64,000 bases of DNA, from assembly GCF_036850765.1 (NCBI RefSeq), contig NC_089495.1, positions 207,192,347 through 207,256,346 on the forward strand. The letters run 5' to 3'. This document shows, piece by piece, positions 33,667 through 47,068 of this stretch. The position numbers were made by a program, and so were the translations under genes. Origin of the DNA: Saccopteryx bilineata. Its lineage: Eukaryota; Chordata; Mammalia; Chiroptera; Emballonuridae. Position 1 is the first letter of the stretch. Each line of letters begins with the position of its first letter. Below the pieces are notes generated by a model. The model worked only from the letters and a program-made list of their open reading frames with translations. It was not told the origin of the DNA and ran no database searches.

Positions 33667-36295
33667 ACACTGCGGCAGCAGCACCGGAATTTGTTCCTGT
33701 TCGCACGGTCCTCTCCCAGTTTCTATCCGGGGAAGGCATTTCCGGTTTCTGAATCCAGTTTGTCTAGACCGCAGGCTGAGAGGCTGTTCGGCGCTTTGGC
33801 ATGTTTTACCCTTCCCGTGATACAGCGATACTCATTGCATTTAAGCTGAATAGCACACACGCCTCCTTCCGTGAGCGCCATCTACATGTGGCTCCGTGCT
33901 ACTGGCCCGACCCTGCGGGCAGCCCCACGTTACTAGCAGGAAAATCAGGGAATGCAAAGCTGTCACCCCACCGTGGACGCTGTGCACTCGATTTCCTCTC
34001 TCCAAGTCAGCTGGTGGCAGAGAAATGCAGGACGGCTTAACAACACAGTACAGGACACGATGTAAAATCTGAAATGGGACGTGGGGAAGCCAGGTTCCCC
34101 CAAATTGTAATAAGGCTCTTCTCTCCTACTCCTCCTTCCACGTGATAGAGCCGCATGAAGTGTTTTCTGAGATAGACAGGGAAGCTCTAAGGAGGGTCTA
34201 AGAACGGAGGTGACTGGACTTGACCCTTGCCCACCATTCCATCCTAATCCTTATCTACACCTCTATCCAGTAGACAGTTCCACCCTCGTAGACCTTGTAT
34301 TTCCCTTAGAAGTAAACTGCTCTATTCCTCTCTCCACCCTTCTTCCATGAAGATTAGTGGACTCATCCTCCCCAGGGTGTAGGCTCAGATTTCTTTGCCT
34401 CCACGAAGTCTCCTCCGGGCTCATGGTCTGACAGGAATTTTTTTTGATCACCCAAGAAAATTGCCCAGAGAATTTAATATTCTATTCAATCCTAGCCTGT
34501 TCAGATCTCTCATTTAGGTGACTGTGATCTTTCTGAGGATGGCACCATCTACTGTGTCACCACTGCCTTATATGTCCTGAATAAACTGTGACAACATTAT
34601 TCTCCAAAGAGATAATGATTAGATTAATGGATGAATGATGGATGGAAGGATGGAAGATCATTTCATGAAAAAGACTCAAAGACTTCAGCCTATTGCCACC
34701 CTCTGTTGGGGGATGGGTCTTTGTTTAAGAGCTGGGCACAGATAGGTGGCAGGGTTGTATCACATGGTGGCTTCAATTGTTGTTCCTACAGAAACAGACT
34801 ATCCCATTTCCTCCAAACCCCACATCTCCAAGTACTGTTCCTGCTTTCCAATAGAGATGACCAAGAACATCACTCACTGGACTCTGTTCAATTATTACAA
34901 CTCTTCACTTTAAAACGACACTGTCTCCCAGGCAGCCCTGCCCCCTGCTGACATGCCCAAGGTTCTTGCTGGGAGACAGCTGTGGGCGATCTGAGTTGCT
35001 GTGCTGCCCTGAAATGTTTATTCCAGTGCTCCCTTCCTGTTACCCCTTTATGGGTGTTTCTATGTTGAAGCCACCGAAATGTCCAGCCAGTATTTATCAG
35101 GAAGGTTTCACCTTCACATGCTCCATGTTTCCTCGGTCCACCTACACCTCTTTCTGCTTCATTCATCAGTCTGCTATCACTTACATTTATTTCCAGTTTA
35201 AATCTTGAATTTATTTTCAGTGAGATCCTAACTAAGGATCTCCCCCTGGAAAAAAATGAATTAATAAATACTCCTGAAAGTTGAATACAGGACCTTGCCT
35301 GTATATATATGTGTGTGCATTATTCTGTAAGGACAACCAACAGTTTTTTCTTAGTTTCTAAACAGTTTTTATTACTGTGAGGGAGACAGAGAGAGTGTCA
35401 GATAGGGACAGACAGACAGTAAGGGAGAGATGACAAACATCAATTCTTCATTCCGGCGTCTCAGGTGTTTATCGATTCCTTTCTCATATTTGGAACTGTT
35501 TGATTGGGCTCCATGGGCTCAGAGGGAGGGGGAGTAGGAAAGGGAGTGGCCAAAGCAGCAGGCCTTTGGACTCAAGAAACAACAGCTGGGGTATGACGCA
35601 GCTGTCTTGGACACATTAGTAGGATGATGTGTCTAAGCAGGACCTGTGGATTGGAGAGCTGAGGTGACTTTGCATTGCAGCTGCATTTATAGGTGTTTAA
35701 ACCCATGAGTAGCTAAGAGGCCCAAAGCAATGATTCATGATGGGAGGACAGGTCTTACCTAAAGGACCTGCACTTCGAATATGGAATATAAAGGGTCCCT
35801 GAAAATGCTGAACTTGAACATACCAGTAACAAACAGTGATGTCTTGATGGGGATGAGAGGTCTTCAGCAGAAACCTGAGTAGATTGGGAGAAAGAAAACC
35901 CAGGAGACGGAGTCTTCACTGCAGTCAATGGGAGTCATCCTTTAAGAGAAGAAGCAATCCAGGCCTTGGCGACCTGGGAAGTCTTCCCTCTGGAACCCTG
36001 ATTATCCATCAAGGCAAAAGCTCAGATTCCCCAACAAATCTACTAGATTTTGGACTTATTTCTTTCTCAGGGGTTGGATTCATGCAGGAGACCTGGGCTG
36101 TGAATGTGAACTCTTTTCCAGATGCATGTGTGACTAAGGGGCACAGATTGAGCTCATGAAAGACTTTACTGGAACAGAAGGACAAGAAAACATGAGGAAA
36201 AATTGTATATAGAAATTGTAAACCTAGTGAGTACGATCACTGCCATGCAGATGCAGGTTCCATTGGATTCCAGCAGAAGGTAAAGAAACAGTGGA

Positions 36296-36645
36296 ACCTG
36301 ACCAGTTGGTGGCGCAGTGGATAGAGCGTCGTACTGGGATGCAGAAAACCCAAGTTTGAGACTCCGAGGTCGCCAGCTTGAGCACAGGCTCATCTGGTTT
36401 GAGCAAAGCTCACCAGCTTGAGCCCAAGGTTGCTGGCTTGAGCAAGGGGTCACTTGGTCTGCTGTAGCCCCCGGGTCAAGGCACAGATGAGAATGCAATC
36501 AATGAACTAGGAACCGCAACGAAGAATTGATTGATGTTTCTCATCTCTCTCCCTTCCTCTCTGTCCCTATCTGTCCCTCTCTCTGACTCTCTCTGTCTCT
36601 GCCACACACACAAAAAAAAAAAGAAAGAAAAAAAAAAGAAAAGAA
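36296..36645 (+). mobile_element. VES-like SINE
   Basis: The head is ACCTGACCAGTTGGTGGCGC and the tail is A-rich with interspersed G. The repeat aaagaaacagtgga flanks it. P1 shows the empty site near 5290. Confidence 0.85.
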
Positions 36646-37409
36646 ACAGTGGAGACAGGAAATGGTGGGCCATTCTGTTTGTTAGTCTTGTAACGCAGAA
36701 GAGCAAACAGGGCGGGAAAACTGCTTCCCTCTCACTCGAAGTTTCCAAACCCAGACCCATTTTCAGGGTTTTTCACGTGTCCTGGGTCCTCACAAAACTC
36801 ACCAGGGCTCCCACACACCTCAACACTCACTCTCTCCCTATGCATTCTTCAGCAAAAACAGTGGGGTGGGGGGGGGACCATTCTCCAGCAAACAATAGGA
36901 CACAATTGCCCCTCCCAAGCAGGAAGGCAATCCAGTGTGCAATCTACTTCCCAGAGGGCAGCACCTGCATCCTTCCATACACTATACACACAGGGCGCTG
37001 CCCCAACACAAAGGAGCAAACCTAGAAACATTTGTTTACCCGACACAAATATAAAAGTGGTCATTCTTAGGTGACTTCAATGAAACCTTTTCTTTATTCT
37101 AATTACAAAAAGTGAAAAAATAAAGACATGTCTATTGAGTAACTAGTGCCATTCTCACTCTCATACACAGAGCAGGAGGGAGGGCTCAAGACTTCTGAAA
37201 GCCCCTCAAAGGTGACTGACAACTGAGGTAGTGATTCCTGGGATCAAGAATGTCCTCTTGGAAGGCAGAGTAGAAACATCAGGATAAAGCTCCACCCACA
37301 AACTCTGCCTACTTCTCTCTTCTCCCTGAGTGTCCCTTGGTGCACTATGAGGTATAACTGACTGCTAAAGCTTCTCAGAGTCCCTCCCTGGCCATCTAGT
37401 TTCTCTAGA

Positions 37410-37770
37410 TGTAGTGTAGTAATGGAGCCCCACCGGAACTACCAACATCCAGTGTCGAGGTTAAAAAGCCTACTCAAGGCACAAAGTGACTGCAAGGGGA
37501 AGAGGGAGAGGTCTGACAGGACAGGCAATGAAGACCCCCAGAGCACTGTTTCTCACAGCTTTTATTGAGCAGAGGACAAAACTTCTTTACAGGAACAAAG
37601 GCAACAGGATTACGGGGGAGGAAGATCCAGTGATAAAGGGAAAGAATGAATAAATAACGAATTTTTTTGCTGAGATGAAGATAGGGCTAGTATGGGTCAC
37701 AAAATACTTTTTTTTTCCTAATTAACAAGTCAAAAGAAAAAGAAAGAAAAAAATCTAGAACCTCTAGGCT
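37410..37770 (-). mobile_element. LTR-like segment shared with Z1
   Basis: The same R-U5-like segment as 7590-7960, with caataaaagctgtgag on the minus strand near 37560. Confidence 0.4.
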
Positions 37771-38599
37771 ACTTTTCTAAAGCCCCTTCAGGAGCATTTC
37801 TCTGTGTCTGCACAAAGATCATCACTCAAACTCACTCACAGAGTATCTTGGTGTTGTATCCAAAACACATTCACTCAGGGTTGTTAACTCAAGTTTCCCA
37901 GTCAAGTCAGACACAGTACAAATTTAGATGGCCAGTTGCCTACAATGCAGCTGTTCTATGATGTATCCTAAGGTGCGATTTTCCGTACTCTGTGCCCATT
38001 CATCTCACACACATAGAACGTATACACTGGCATTTATGAGGAGTGGTTTATGTCCACAGCTGTGACCACACTCCTTATACACTTAAGATGTCTCCTGAGA
38101 GTGGAGTCCCTGGAGAGACAATGGGTGGAGGATTGAGTGGTTTATTGGTGACTGAGGGCTGGACTGGGCAGAGGAAGAAGCTGACCTGCAGTGTGTTCAC
38201 AGCTGAGATCTCATGGGCACTCCTGACCCAGGATGACCTCTGAACCCAACAGAGTCAAGGGGTGAGGTTTTGTCTCCCCATCTCAATCAGTCATGGGCCA
38301 GGAAACACCCTGTGTGGAGAGGCCATTCCGTATGGCTGAGAGCAGGTCCTAGAGAAGAATTCATCACCATGGCCATCAGCAGCAGTTATCAGCAGCTGCA
38401 GGGGTGTGGGTCCTGATAAGGTGATCCAGGCAGAGCTCGGATCCCCTAGTCCCTGCACACACGCTTCCTGCCTAAGTGCATCCTCCTTGTGCAATGAGGG
38501 CTGACGTAAGGCTACAGCTACCTGCATGCTGCATGCACGTGGCTCCTCTGGTGAATGTGTCCTTGGTGCCTGATGACAGCCGACACATCTCTGCAAGGT

Positions 38600-38635
38600 C
38601 ACTGCACACACACACACATGCACGCGCACACACGT
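38600..38635. repeat. Interrupted (CA)n repeat in the Z3 3' region
   Basis: CA units are mixed with tgcacgcgc, at the same place as the pure repeats in Z1 and Z4. Confidence 0.8.
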
Positions 38636-38890
38636 TCTGGTTTCTCTCTGGTGTAAGATGAAGCCTCGCTTCTGAATTCTTGGTCAAGATCCCTACATAC
38701 GCAAGGCTTCCCCCTCCTTGTATCCTCAGGTGTCTGATCACATCTGATTTGTAGCTAAAGCTTCACTCACATTCCCTGCAAATATCACGCTTGTCCCTTG
38801 ATATGTCCTCTGCTGATTCAGAAGTGCTGCTTTCCAGCTCAAGTCTGGTCCACTCACCACACATAAAAGGATTCTACCTCAAGTGAGTGC

Positions 38891-40851
38891 TCAGCTGTCT
38901 CCTAAGTTGTGGTGAGTTTTCACAAAATCCACATCGGCACTCTGGGCAGACATAGGGCTTCTCCCCTGAGAGAGTCCTCTGGTGTCCCCTGAGGAGTGAC
39001 TTACAACTAAATGCTTGAATACACTCAGGGACACAAAGGGCTTCTTCCCTGAGTGAGTCTGTTGGTGTCTGCTGAGGTTTGACTTATAACCAAATCCTCT
39101 TCCACAATCTTGACACATGAAGGGCTTCTCCCCTGAGTGAGTCTGCTGGTGTCTCCTGAAGTACGATTTATATGCAAATCCTTGTCCGCACTCCGGACAC
39201 AGGTAGGGCATCTCCCCAAAATGAGACCACTGCGGCCCAATGCGGTCTGACCTATGTCTGAAGCTCTGCCCACACTCCCTGAAAGTGTGCATGTCCTGGG
39301 AGTGTTCCCTCTGGTGAAAGAGGAAAGATGACTTCCAGACAAAGCGGCACCCACAGTCACCGCACACGTAAGGCTTCTCCCCTGAGTGAATCCTCTGGTG
39401 TCTCCTGAGGTCTGACTTATCACCAAATCCTTGTCCACACTCAAGGCACATGCAGGACTTGTTTCCCGAGTGAGTCCTCTGGTGTCTCCTGAGGTTTGAC
39501 TCATCACCAAATCCTCGTCCACACTCTGGGCAAACAAAGGGCTTCTCCTTCGAGTGAGTCCACTTGTGTCTCTTGAGTTTTGAATTAAAACTAAATCCTC
39601 GTCCACACTCAGGGCACACAAAGGGCTTCTCCCCCGAGTGAGTCATCTGGTGTCTCCTGAGGAGCAACTCATGACCAAATGCTTGTCCACACTGAAGACA
39701 CACAAAGGGCTTTTCCCCCGAGTGAGTCCTCTGGTGTCTCCTAAGGTCTGACTTATCAACAAATCCTCGACCACACTCAGGGCACACGAAGGGTTTCTCC
39801 CCTGAGTGAGTCTGCTGGTGTCTCCTGAGGTTTGACTTATAACCAAATCCTCGTCCACACTCTGGGCACATGAATGGCTTCTCCCCCGAATGAGCCTGTT
39901 GGTGTCTTCTGAAGTATGATTTATACGCAAATCCTTGTCCACACTCAAGACACACAAAGGGCTTTTCTCCCGAGTGAGTCCACTTGTTCCTCCTGAGTTT
40001 TGAATTAACACTAAATCCTCGTCCACACTCTGGGAACACAAAGGGCTTCTCCCCTGAGTGAGTCCTCTGGTGTCTCCTGAGGAGCGACTTATAAGCAAAT
40101 GCTTGTCCACACTCAAGACACACGAAAGGCTTCAGCCCCAAGTGAGTCCTCTGGTGTCTCTTGAGGACTGACTTATCAACAAATGTTCGTCGACATTCCA
40201 GGCACACGAAAGGCTTTTCCGCTGAGTGAGTCCACTGCTGTATTGTGACTTTTGATTTATCACCAAATCTTTGACCACATTCATCACACAGGAAAGGATT
40301 CTCCATTGATGAGTGCACTTCAGGGTGTCTGAGGTGTGACTTACATGTAAAGCTTCGCCCACACTGCCTGCAAATGTAGGGCTTCTCCCCTGAGAGGGTC
40401 ACCCTGTCTGCCATAACGTTTGATTCCAGGCTGCCGTCTGGTTTGAGCTCACTACAGCTCACAGCTCCAGATCTCGGGGTTTCTAATTCCTTCTTCCCCT
40501 TTTCTGTCTGCACAGGGGTTACCCTTTGCGCTGAACTGGGCTCTATTTCTAGCACCGCATGACCTTCCCCGGAATGTCCTTGGGATGGGCTGCAGAATGC
40601 GCCTGAGGATTCCCCCTCCTCAGTCCTCTCAAACAAAAGTCTCAAGCCATCTTCTCTGCCTTCACCTTCTGTGTTTTCTCTCCAGCAACTCTGAGAAAAA
40701 GACGTCTGCTCCAGATGCCACAAGCCGAAATCCCCCGGATAGAAGTCACACGTGTCCGAGCACATGGGAAGCACCTGCTGGCTGGGCAGTGACTCCCGGG
40801 AGAAGGCCGGAAGGAAGGAGGAGCGAGGGTCCATTTCTGGCTTTGATTCTG
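38891..40851 (-). CDS. Gene B: KRAB C2H2 zinc-finger protein, finger exon
   Basis: This is a predicted nuclear KRAB zinc-finger repressor. The exon opens at 40851 (tttctccag|CAGAATC) and reads [10 protein letters not shown] after the splice. About 150 residues of spacer are followed by 16 finger units. Finger 1 is one residue short before the first His. Finger 2 (Gln for His), finger 5 (Phe for Cys, Asn for His) and finger 14 (Phe for Cys, Pro for His) are degenerate. The other twelve look able to bind zinc. Fingers 4-5 resemble 9-10, and 6-7 resemble 15-16. One base is missing in the first Cys codon of unit 17 (about 39035). From there about 50 residues in another frame end at TGA (38893-38891). 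With 47102-47069, 46889-46831 and 43739-43613 the model is 2181 nt (726 codons plus stop). Confidence 0.87.
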
Positions 40852-41685
40852 CTGGAGAAAGAAAGTTCGGTCAGAGAAGCCGCAACATTTCTGCAGGGAG
40901 TCCCCCCTTCTCTCAGGTAAACTAGGGCCCTCCTGCCACACCTGTTATTAACCGTAACTGTACAACATCATTTGTTTCCACTAATGATTTCTTTAGGTTC
41001 TGTTTCTACACAGTCCCTTTTCTATGGCAATCCAGTGAAACCATCCCAGAAACATCTTCTACATGTCACTCAGACTGGGCACCTTCCAGGTCAGCAATCT
41101 GCCCTGTAAATAGCTTCAATACCACCAGCTGTTTCTTTCTAGTAAGTCAGTCAAGCCATGACACTCCCACTGATGCCCCGTTTACACTTCTGTTGAATTT
41201 GGGGGTGACAGTCTCTATGACCTATGTGAAAATCTGCTTCATGACTTTACTTATTAAAAAACAAACAAACAAAAACAATAAAAAACTGAACACATAAAAA
41301 GTTACTTGATCAGGAGGGCTTCCAAACACAAGAAACGGTACATTACACAGTGGTTGAACAGAGTGTATAAGAACTGAATCTGAGTTTCAGATTGCCCATC
41401 TGCAAACAAATACTTCGAAGCAATAATTTCTTCTAACTACTAAGTTCTGTATTAAGTACTGTGACTTCTGCCATGGACAAGAAAGACTCAGTTCTTTGTT
41501 TCAGGATTTTGGAACCCTGCGTCCAGACCAATCCAATCACACCGACATCACACTTGGTAACAGGATTTGCTTGGGCCAACAGAGATTGGTGAAAAGTTAC
41601 TTCCACTTTGCAACACATTTTTAAAAAGCAAAATGTGATTTCCTCATTGCTGCTTTCCCCTTCTTCTTTAAGAATACCAGACCCA

Positions 41686-42005
41686 GCCTGACAAGGTGCT
41701 GGAGCAGTGAAGTCAGACTGGGATGTGGAGGACCCAGGTTCAAAACCCTGAGGTCACCAGCTTGAGTGCAGGCTCATCTGCTTTGAGCTAGGCTTAGTGG
41801 CTTGAGCCCAAGGTCACTGGCTTGAGCAAGAAGTCACTCGCTCTGCTGTTCGCTCTCCCCTCTCCAGTCAAGGCACATATGACAAAGAAATCAATGAACA
41901 ACCAAGGTGCAGCAAAAAAGAATTGATGAGTCTCATCTCTTTCCCTTCCTGCCTGTCTGCCCATATATGTCCTTCACTCTGTCTCTGTTACACACACACA
42001 CAAAA
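41686..42005 (+). mobile_element. Old VES-like SINE in the gene B intron
   Basis: The head is degraded (GCCTGACAAGGTGCTGG). The atgacaaagaaatcaatg body and (CA)n tail are recognisable. Confidence 0.7.
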
Positions 42006-42095
42006 ATACCAGATTTAAAGAGAGGCTGTTTTTTTCAAAGATTGCAGAACCAACAGAGCTGAACAAGAGGCAACAGAAGACATGAACATTTGACT

Positions 42096-42455
42096 GTGGC
42101 CTGTGCTCTCAGTGCTAGAGCGTCGGCCTAGCATGTAGGTGTCCTGGGTTTGATTCCTGGTCAGGGCAACAAGAGAAGCAAGCATGTGCTTCTCCACCCC
42201 ACATCAACTCCCTTCTCTCCCTCTATCTCTCTCTCCTCCTCCTACAGCCATGACTCAGTTGGAGGAAGATGGACCCAGACACTGAGGATGGCTCCATGGC
42301 GTCGCCTCAAGCACTAAAATAGCTCTGTTGTCAAGCAACAAAGCAGTGGCCCCAGGGGGACAGAGTATTACCTGGTATAGGCCTTGAGGGTGCATCCCAC
42401 TCGGGGTCCAAGCAAGAGTCTTCCTCACTGACTCAACGCTCTTACTTAAGAAAAA
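42096..42455 (+). mobile_element. Long-bodied tRNA-derived SINE, shared with Z6
   Basis: The head is of the GGTTGGCTCAG-type family (here tggcctgtgctctcagtgctag), with a long GC-rich body. Z6 carries the same insertion after gacatgaacat at 63301. Confidence 0.7.
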
Positions 42456-43580
42456 CAATTATAAGTTGTTTTTTTTTAATATTTTCATTACGTGTAAAAT
42501 ATTTTGAAAGATTGGATGACATAAGATTGTGAATTTTACCCATTCATGTCTACCTTATTAAAAATGTAGTTACTAGAAAATTTTAAATCATCCCTGTGGC
42601 TCACGGCACAGTACTGACCTAGAACAAGGGGTGGGAGAAATAGAGCTCGAGACCTATTTCATCCTCCCCTCTCTCTCTCTGTACAGTTGACAGGCTCAGG
42701 AGAGTTTTTAAATTGTTCACAAGATGGAAACAAGTCAAAAGAATGATAGTTAATGACACATAAAACTGATATAAAATTCAAACTTTGGTGTCCAAAGAAA
42801 AAGTCTTCCCGGGACACAATCACACTCATTCATCCACGTTCCGTTCTGGCTACTTCAGCGTGACAGGGAGAGTTCAGAGCAGTTAGAGATCGCATCGCCC
42901 ACAAAACACCTAAAATAGCTATTCTCTGGCCCTTTACAGAAGAAGTGGACAACGGCTGACTCAGGGTAATGTTGTAATCGAAAGTATTTATTTAACAAAA
43001 ATTTTAAAAAAAGAAAGAAAGTATTTATTACCCTAGGATTAAAGAATTAATGTAAGTTTCTAAATAAGGGAAAAATCATAGTGTATAAAACACAAACCTC
43101 TGATGGTTGCAGAAGGCGTTACTCTCTACTCTCCCACGTGCAAACTGCACTTCCAGTCCCACCGGCCTCCTTACAATTCCCTACCCCTGGGAGGGACATC
43201 CCTTCCTTAAGGCCTTAATGTCTTAGCGCCAACACGTAACGACCTGAAATGCTATTTCTTTTCACACAGAGTCTAACTCCGTCACCACATTATGTCTTTG
43301 GTCACATGTTACCTCCTCATTGATTTCAAATTCAGCTCGCCGTCTTGTCACAATCGATACGCCTTTATCCTGCTTCATTTAATGATTATTTTTCACTAGG
43401 TATTTTTATCACTGTCTAACGTTACCGTCCTATCCCTGCATGAGAAGCTTTTTATTTCTTATTTGTTACAATACATCGTGAAAAGGAAGCCCCATGGGTA
43501 GAGGTTGCTATTCCTTGCCTAATGTGTGGCTCTAAGTGTCTAGAACATCTTCTGCCCACGGTAGGTGGTCCATCCCGCTA

Positions 43581-43739
<159 letters not shown>

Positions 43740-44011
43740 CTATTAACAAGCAATTTGTTAACAAAGAGCAAGTCACCATCAATTTTCCAAGTGCCATGAG
43801 TAAATACTGTCACCCTGGAGGGTATAGATCTATAAAAACTTGGTCCAGTTTGTTCCCAAGTACAGAATTCTATGTACCAAATTCTAGTAACCACAACCAT
43901 GGCTTTGTATTAAAATTGAAAGGGCACAAAGCCGACACATACACCCATTGCTGGGCCCTGGACATTTATGATTTCCTTGGAGAAGTGCTTTGTGAATCAA
44001 TTTGAAATGTG

Positions 44012-44385
44012 GCCTGACCAGGCGGTGGCACAGTGGATAGAGCGTAGGACTAGGATGCGGAGGACCCAGGTTCAAAACCCCGATGTCGTTGTCTTGAGAG
44101 CAGGCTCATTTAGCTGGAGTGTGGGCTCAACAGCATGAGTGCGGGGACGCTGGCTTGAGCGTGGGTTCATAGGTATGACCTCATGGTCGCTGGCTTGAGG
44201 ACAATGTCACTGGCTTGAGCAAGGGACCACTCGCTCTGCTGTAGCTCCTACCTCAAAGCACAAGTGAGGAAGCAATGATTGAACACTAAGGTGCTACAAT
44301 GAAGAATTGATGCTTCTCATCTCTCTCCCTTCCTGTCTGTCCCTATCGATCCATCTCTCACTCTTCGTCTATGTAAAAAAGAAAA
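44012..44385 (+). mobile_element. VES-like SINE, long variant
   Basis: The head GCCTGACCAGGCGGTGGC is followed by repeated ctggcttgag words, which makes the body longer than usual. Z1 holds a truncated relative at 12490-12945. Confidence 0.8.
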
Positions 44386-44585
44386 TTGAAACCTGAAGCA
44401 GTGCTCAGGAAGGTGACGGTGAGGACACACTATGGAGGAATACTGAGATGAAAGAGTTCTAGATGGGCAGAAAATTTCCAATTTGAAAGAGACTTGGTGT
44501 CCACAGTGTATCATTCAACACACAACTCATCACCAATAATGGAAGGATGAATGTACAGTCCAGGGAGATTAAAACTCAGCACAGG

Positions 44586-44975
44586 GCCCTGTCCGGTTGG
44601 CTCACTGGTAGAGCGTCGGCCTGGCGTGCAGGGGTCCCAGGTTTGATTCCCGGCCAGGGCACACAGGAGAAGCGCCCATCTGCTTCTTCATCCTTCCCCC
44701 TCTCCTTCCTCTCTGTCTCTCTCTTCCCCTCCCGCAGCCAAGGCTCCATTGGAGCAAAGTTGGCCCAATGAATGGACACTGAGGATGGCTCTATGGCCTC
44801 TGACTCAGGCGCTAGAATGACTCTGGTTGCAACAGAGCAACACCCCAAATGGGCAGAGCGTCACCCCCTGGTGGGCATGCCCGGTAGATCCCGGTCGGGC
44901 GCATGCGGGAGTCTGTCTGACTGCCTCCCCGTTTCCAACTTCAGAAAATAATTAATTAATTATAAAAAACAAACA
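44586..44975 (+). mobile_element. Long-bodied tRNA-derived SINE
   Basis: The head GGCCCTGTCCGGTTGGCTCAC and an A-rich tail near 44950 are clear. Z1 has the empty site (actcagcacagaactgg, about 13140). Confidence 0.85.
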
Positions 44976-45548
44976 AACAAAAAACCTCAGCCCAGAATTG
45001 AAAAGTTGTCTTTATTTTACATCACAGGAAAATTTATATAGACTTCCTCTCATTCTCTTATTTGTATGTTCTTTCTTATTTTTTTTTCCTCACTCTGTAT
45101 CTCTCCACTTCAATACACTTTATTTATTAAATACTGAACATTTTTAGGCAAAAACTTGTAGCAACTCTGGAGACCAACCCAGCTCCCTCTCAGGCTCTGG
45201 CTCTCCTCACTTGTTCATGTTTTCTGACTCGTCCTGGCGAGTTCAGTAAAGACTACTGCCCCCGAATATGTGGCTAATGAGCAGGAGAGGCCTGGTCATG
45301 CACAATCACACTGACCTCCCCCTCCAGAAATGACAGTCCTTTTAGCAGGGCTCTCTTGGCCCTTTTCTCTGGAACAACTTATGTAACCTTAAATTAAATA
45401 AAATAAGAAAGAATCAATGAAACGATTACCACACCAAAAATACATCCGCCTGGGCTATATCTCTACACAACATCACCAGACCAAAAAAAACAAAACAAAA
45501 AACGTAAGCATGAGTCTTAGAGTAGTAACTAGTTAAAATAACAGGCTA

Positions 45549-45975
45549 GGCCCTGGCCGGTTGGCTCAGCGGTAGAGCGTTGGCCTGGCGTGTGGGGGAC
45601 CCGGGTTCGATTCCTGGCCAGGGCACACAGGAGAGGCACCCATTTGCTTCTCCACCCCCTCTCCTTCCTCTCTGTCTCTTTCTTCCCCTCCCGCAGCCAA
45701 GGCTCCATTGAAGCAAAGATGGCCCGGGCGCTGGGGATGGCTCCATGGCCTCTGCCCCAGGCGCTAGAGTGGCTCTGGTCGCGGCAGGGCGCCCCCCCCA
45801 ACCCCACCCCACTCCCGCCCAGGGGCAGAGCGTCGCCCCCTGGTGGGCAGAGCTTCACCCCTGGTGGGCGTGCCGGGTGGATCCCGGTCGGGCGCATGCG
45901 GGAGTCTGTCTGACTGTCTCTCCCTGTTTTCAGCTTCAGAAAAATACAAATAAATAAATAAATAAATAAATAAAA
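45549..45975 (+). mobile_element. Long-bodied tRNA-derived SINE, well preserved
   Basis: The head is GGCCCTGGCCGGTTGGCTCAG and the tail (AAAT)n. The target duplication aaaataacaggcta is exact. Z1 lacks it. Its apparent reading frames of up to 180 codons are SINE sequence. Confidence 0.9.
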
Positions 45976-46830
45976 TAACAGGCTAAAAATTAAAGAAAAA
46001 GAATTATAAGTATTTACAAATCTTATCAAACCCGGGAAGAACACATAACCAGACCAAGAATTTGCAGCCAAGGCTGCAAAATGGGCCTCGTACAGTGCGC
46101 GTTTACATGTAAGAGTCCTCTAGAGAGAACTTCCCCTTCAAGTATGTCAGAGACCCTACCAATTTTTATGGGAAACATTTGGCTGGAGAATATTGCAGGG
46201 GGGCCCTTCCCGCATAGCCTCTGGAACAAAGATAGGTCACTGCATTCAGAATAATTAACTAGATCAGCAATCAAGTGGTTAAGAACATCCTTCCCAGTTT
46301 AGGGGAAACTAAAGCAGGACCTCTTAACCCAGAGTTAATAACTCAGGCCTTCCTGCAAAAATTCTTTCTTTGGTGATGACATGTACTGTTCATGTTCAAT
46401 TGAGTTCAAATTCACTATTTTTAAATACTATTCCTCCACTCTATCCTCTGCTTCTCTACTTGTTCAAAAATTACAATAGTAAAAAAGTAAAAAGATGTCC
46501 TCTGCAGAAGACAGTGTCTTTATCTACTGTGATGTAAAGTGAAATTAAATACACATTTAAAATTTTAATAATCTCAGTTTTTTAAAAAATCCCTTATACT
46601 TTGCACTTTTCTAGGATTTACTAATCTTGGGTAGAATTTCCAAGAAAAATAAAACACATAAATGTAGGAGTCATTCTAAATTGGATAATATGGTGCCTGA
46701 CACAGGCATGATCTGTCTACTGCTCTTCGTTTTTTCCCTTCCCCAGAAAAGAAAATATCCTGTTTGCCTTTTCTCCGAAAAATAGGGCAGCATTTCAGAA
46801 AAAAAGGGAAATAATGTAACTCCAACTCAC

Positions 46831-46889
46831 CAGTGTTTCGGGCTTTCCTTCCTTTCCTTGGAGCGAGTCAGTGCAGTTGGAAGGCAGAC
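46831..46889 (-). CDS. Gene B: coding exon 2
   Basis: 59 nt with both splice sites intact. Reads LPSNCTDSLQGKEG and ends ETL, with no stop. Confidence 0.75.
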
Positions 46890-47068
46890 CTAGGGGAAGA
46901 ACAAAGCTCTGAGGGTGCAGGCCTCCCAGAATGCCCCGGGAGCAGCTCTTCGGAGCCCAGGACAGAGGGAGCAGTCCCTTTACTCAGCTGGGGTCACTAC
47001 AGTGCTCTCAGCTAAGCCTAGAGCCTTACTCCTCCTCCTCACCTCTCCAGACTCTCAACAACTCTCAC

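Larger units (their letters stand above)
32702..36730 (-). repeat. P block, copy 3, right part
   Basis: It continues P3 after the ERV and aligns with P1 from about 1430 onward. It ends in host sequence shared with P1 (about 5230-5330), here carrying a SINE at 36296-36645. No convincing gene is seen. Confidence 0.75.

Noticed and set aside
36531..37025. 164-codon plus-strand reading frame
   Set aside because: It starts in the CT-rich tail of a SINE and crosses into repeated 3' flank; it has no homologue in the other blocks.
45529..46071. 180-codon minus-strand reading frame
   Set aside because: It runs through a well-preserved SINE with an exact target duplication, absent from the sister copy Z1.
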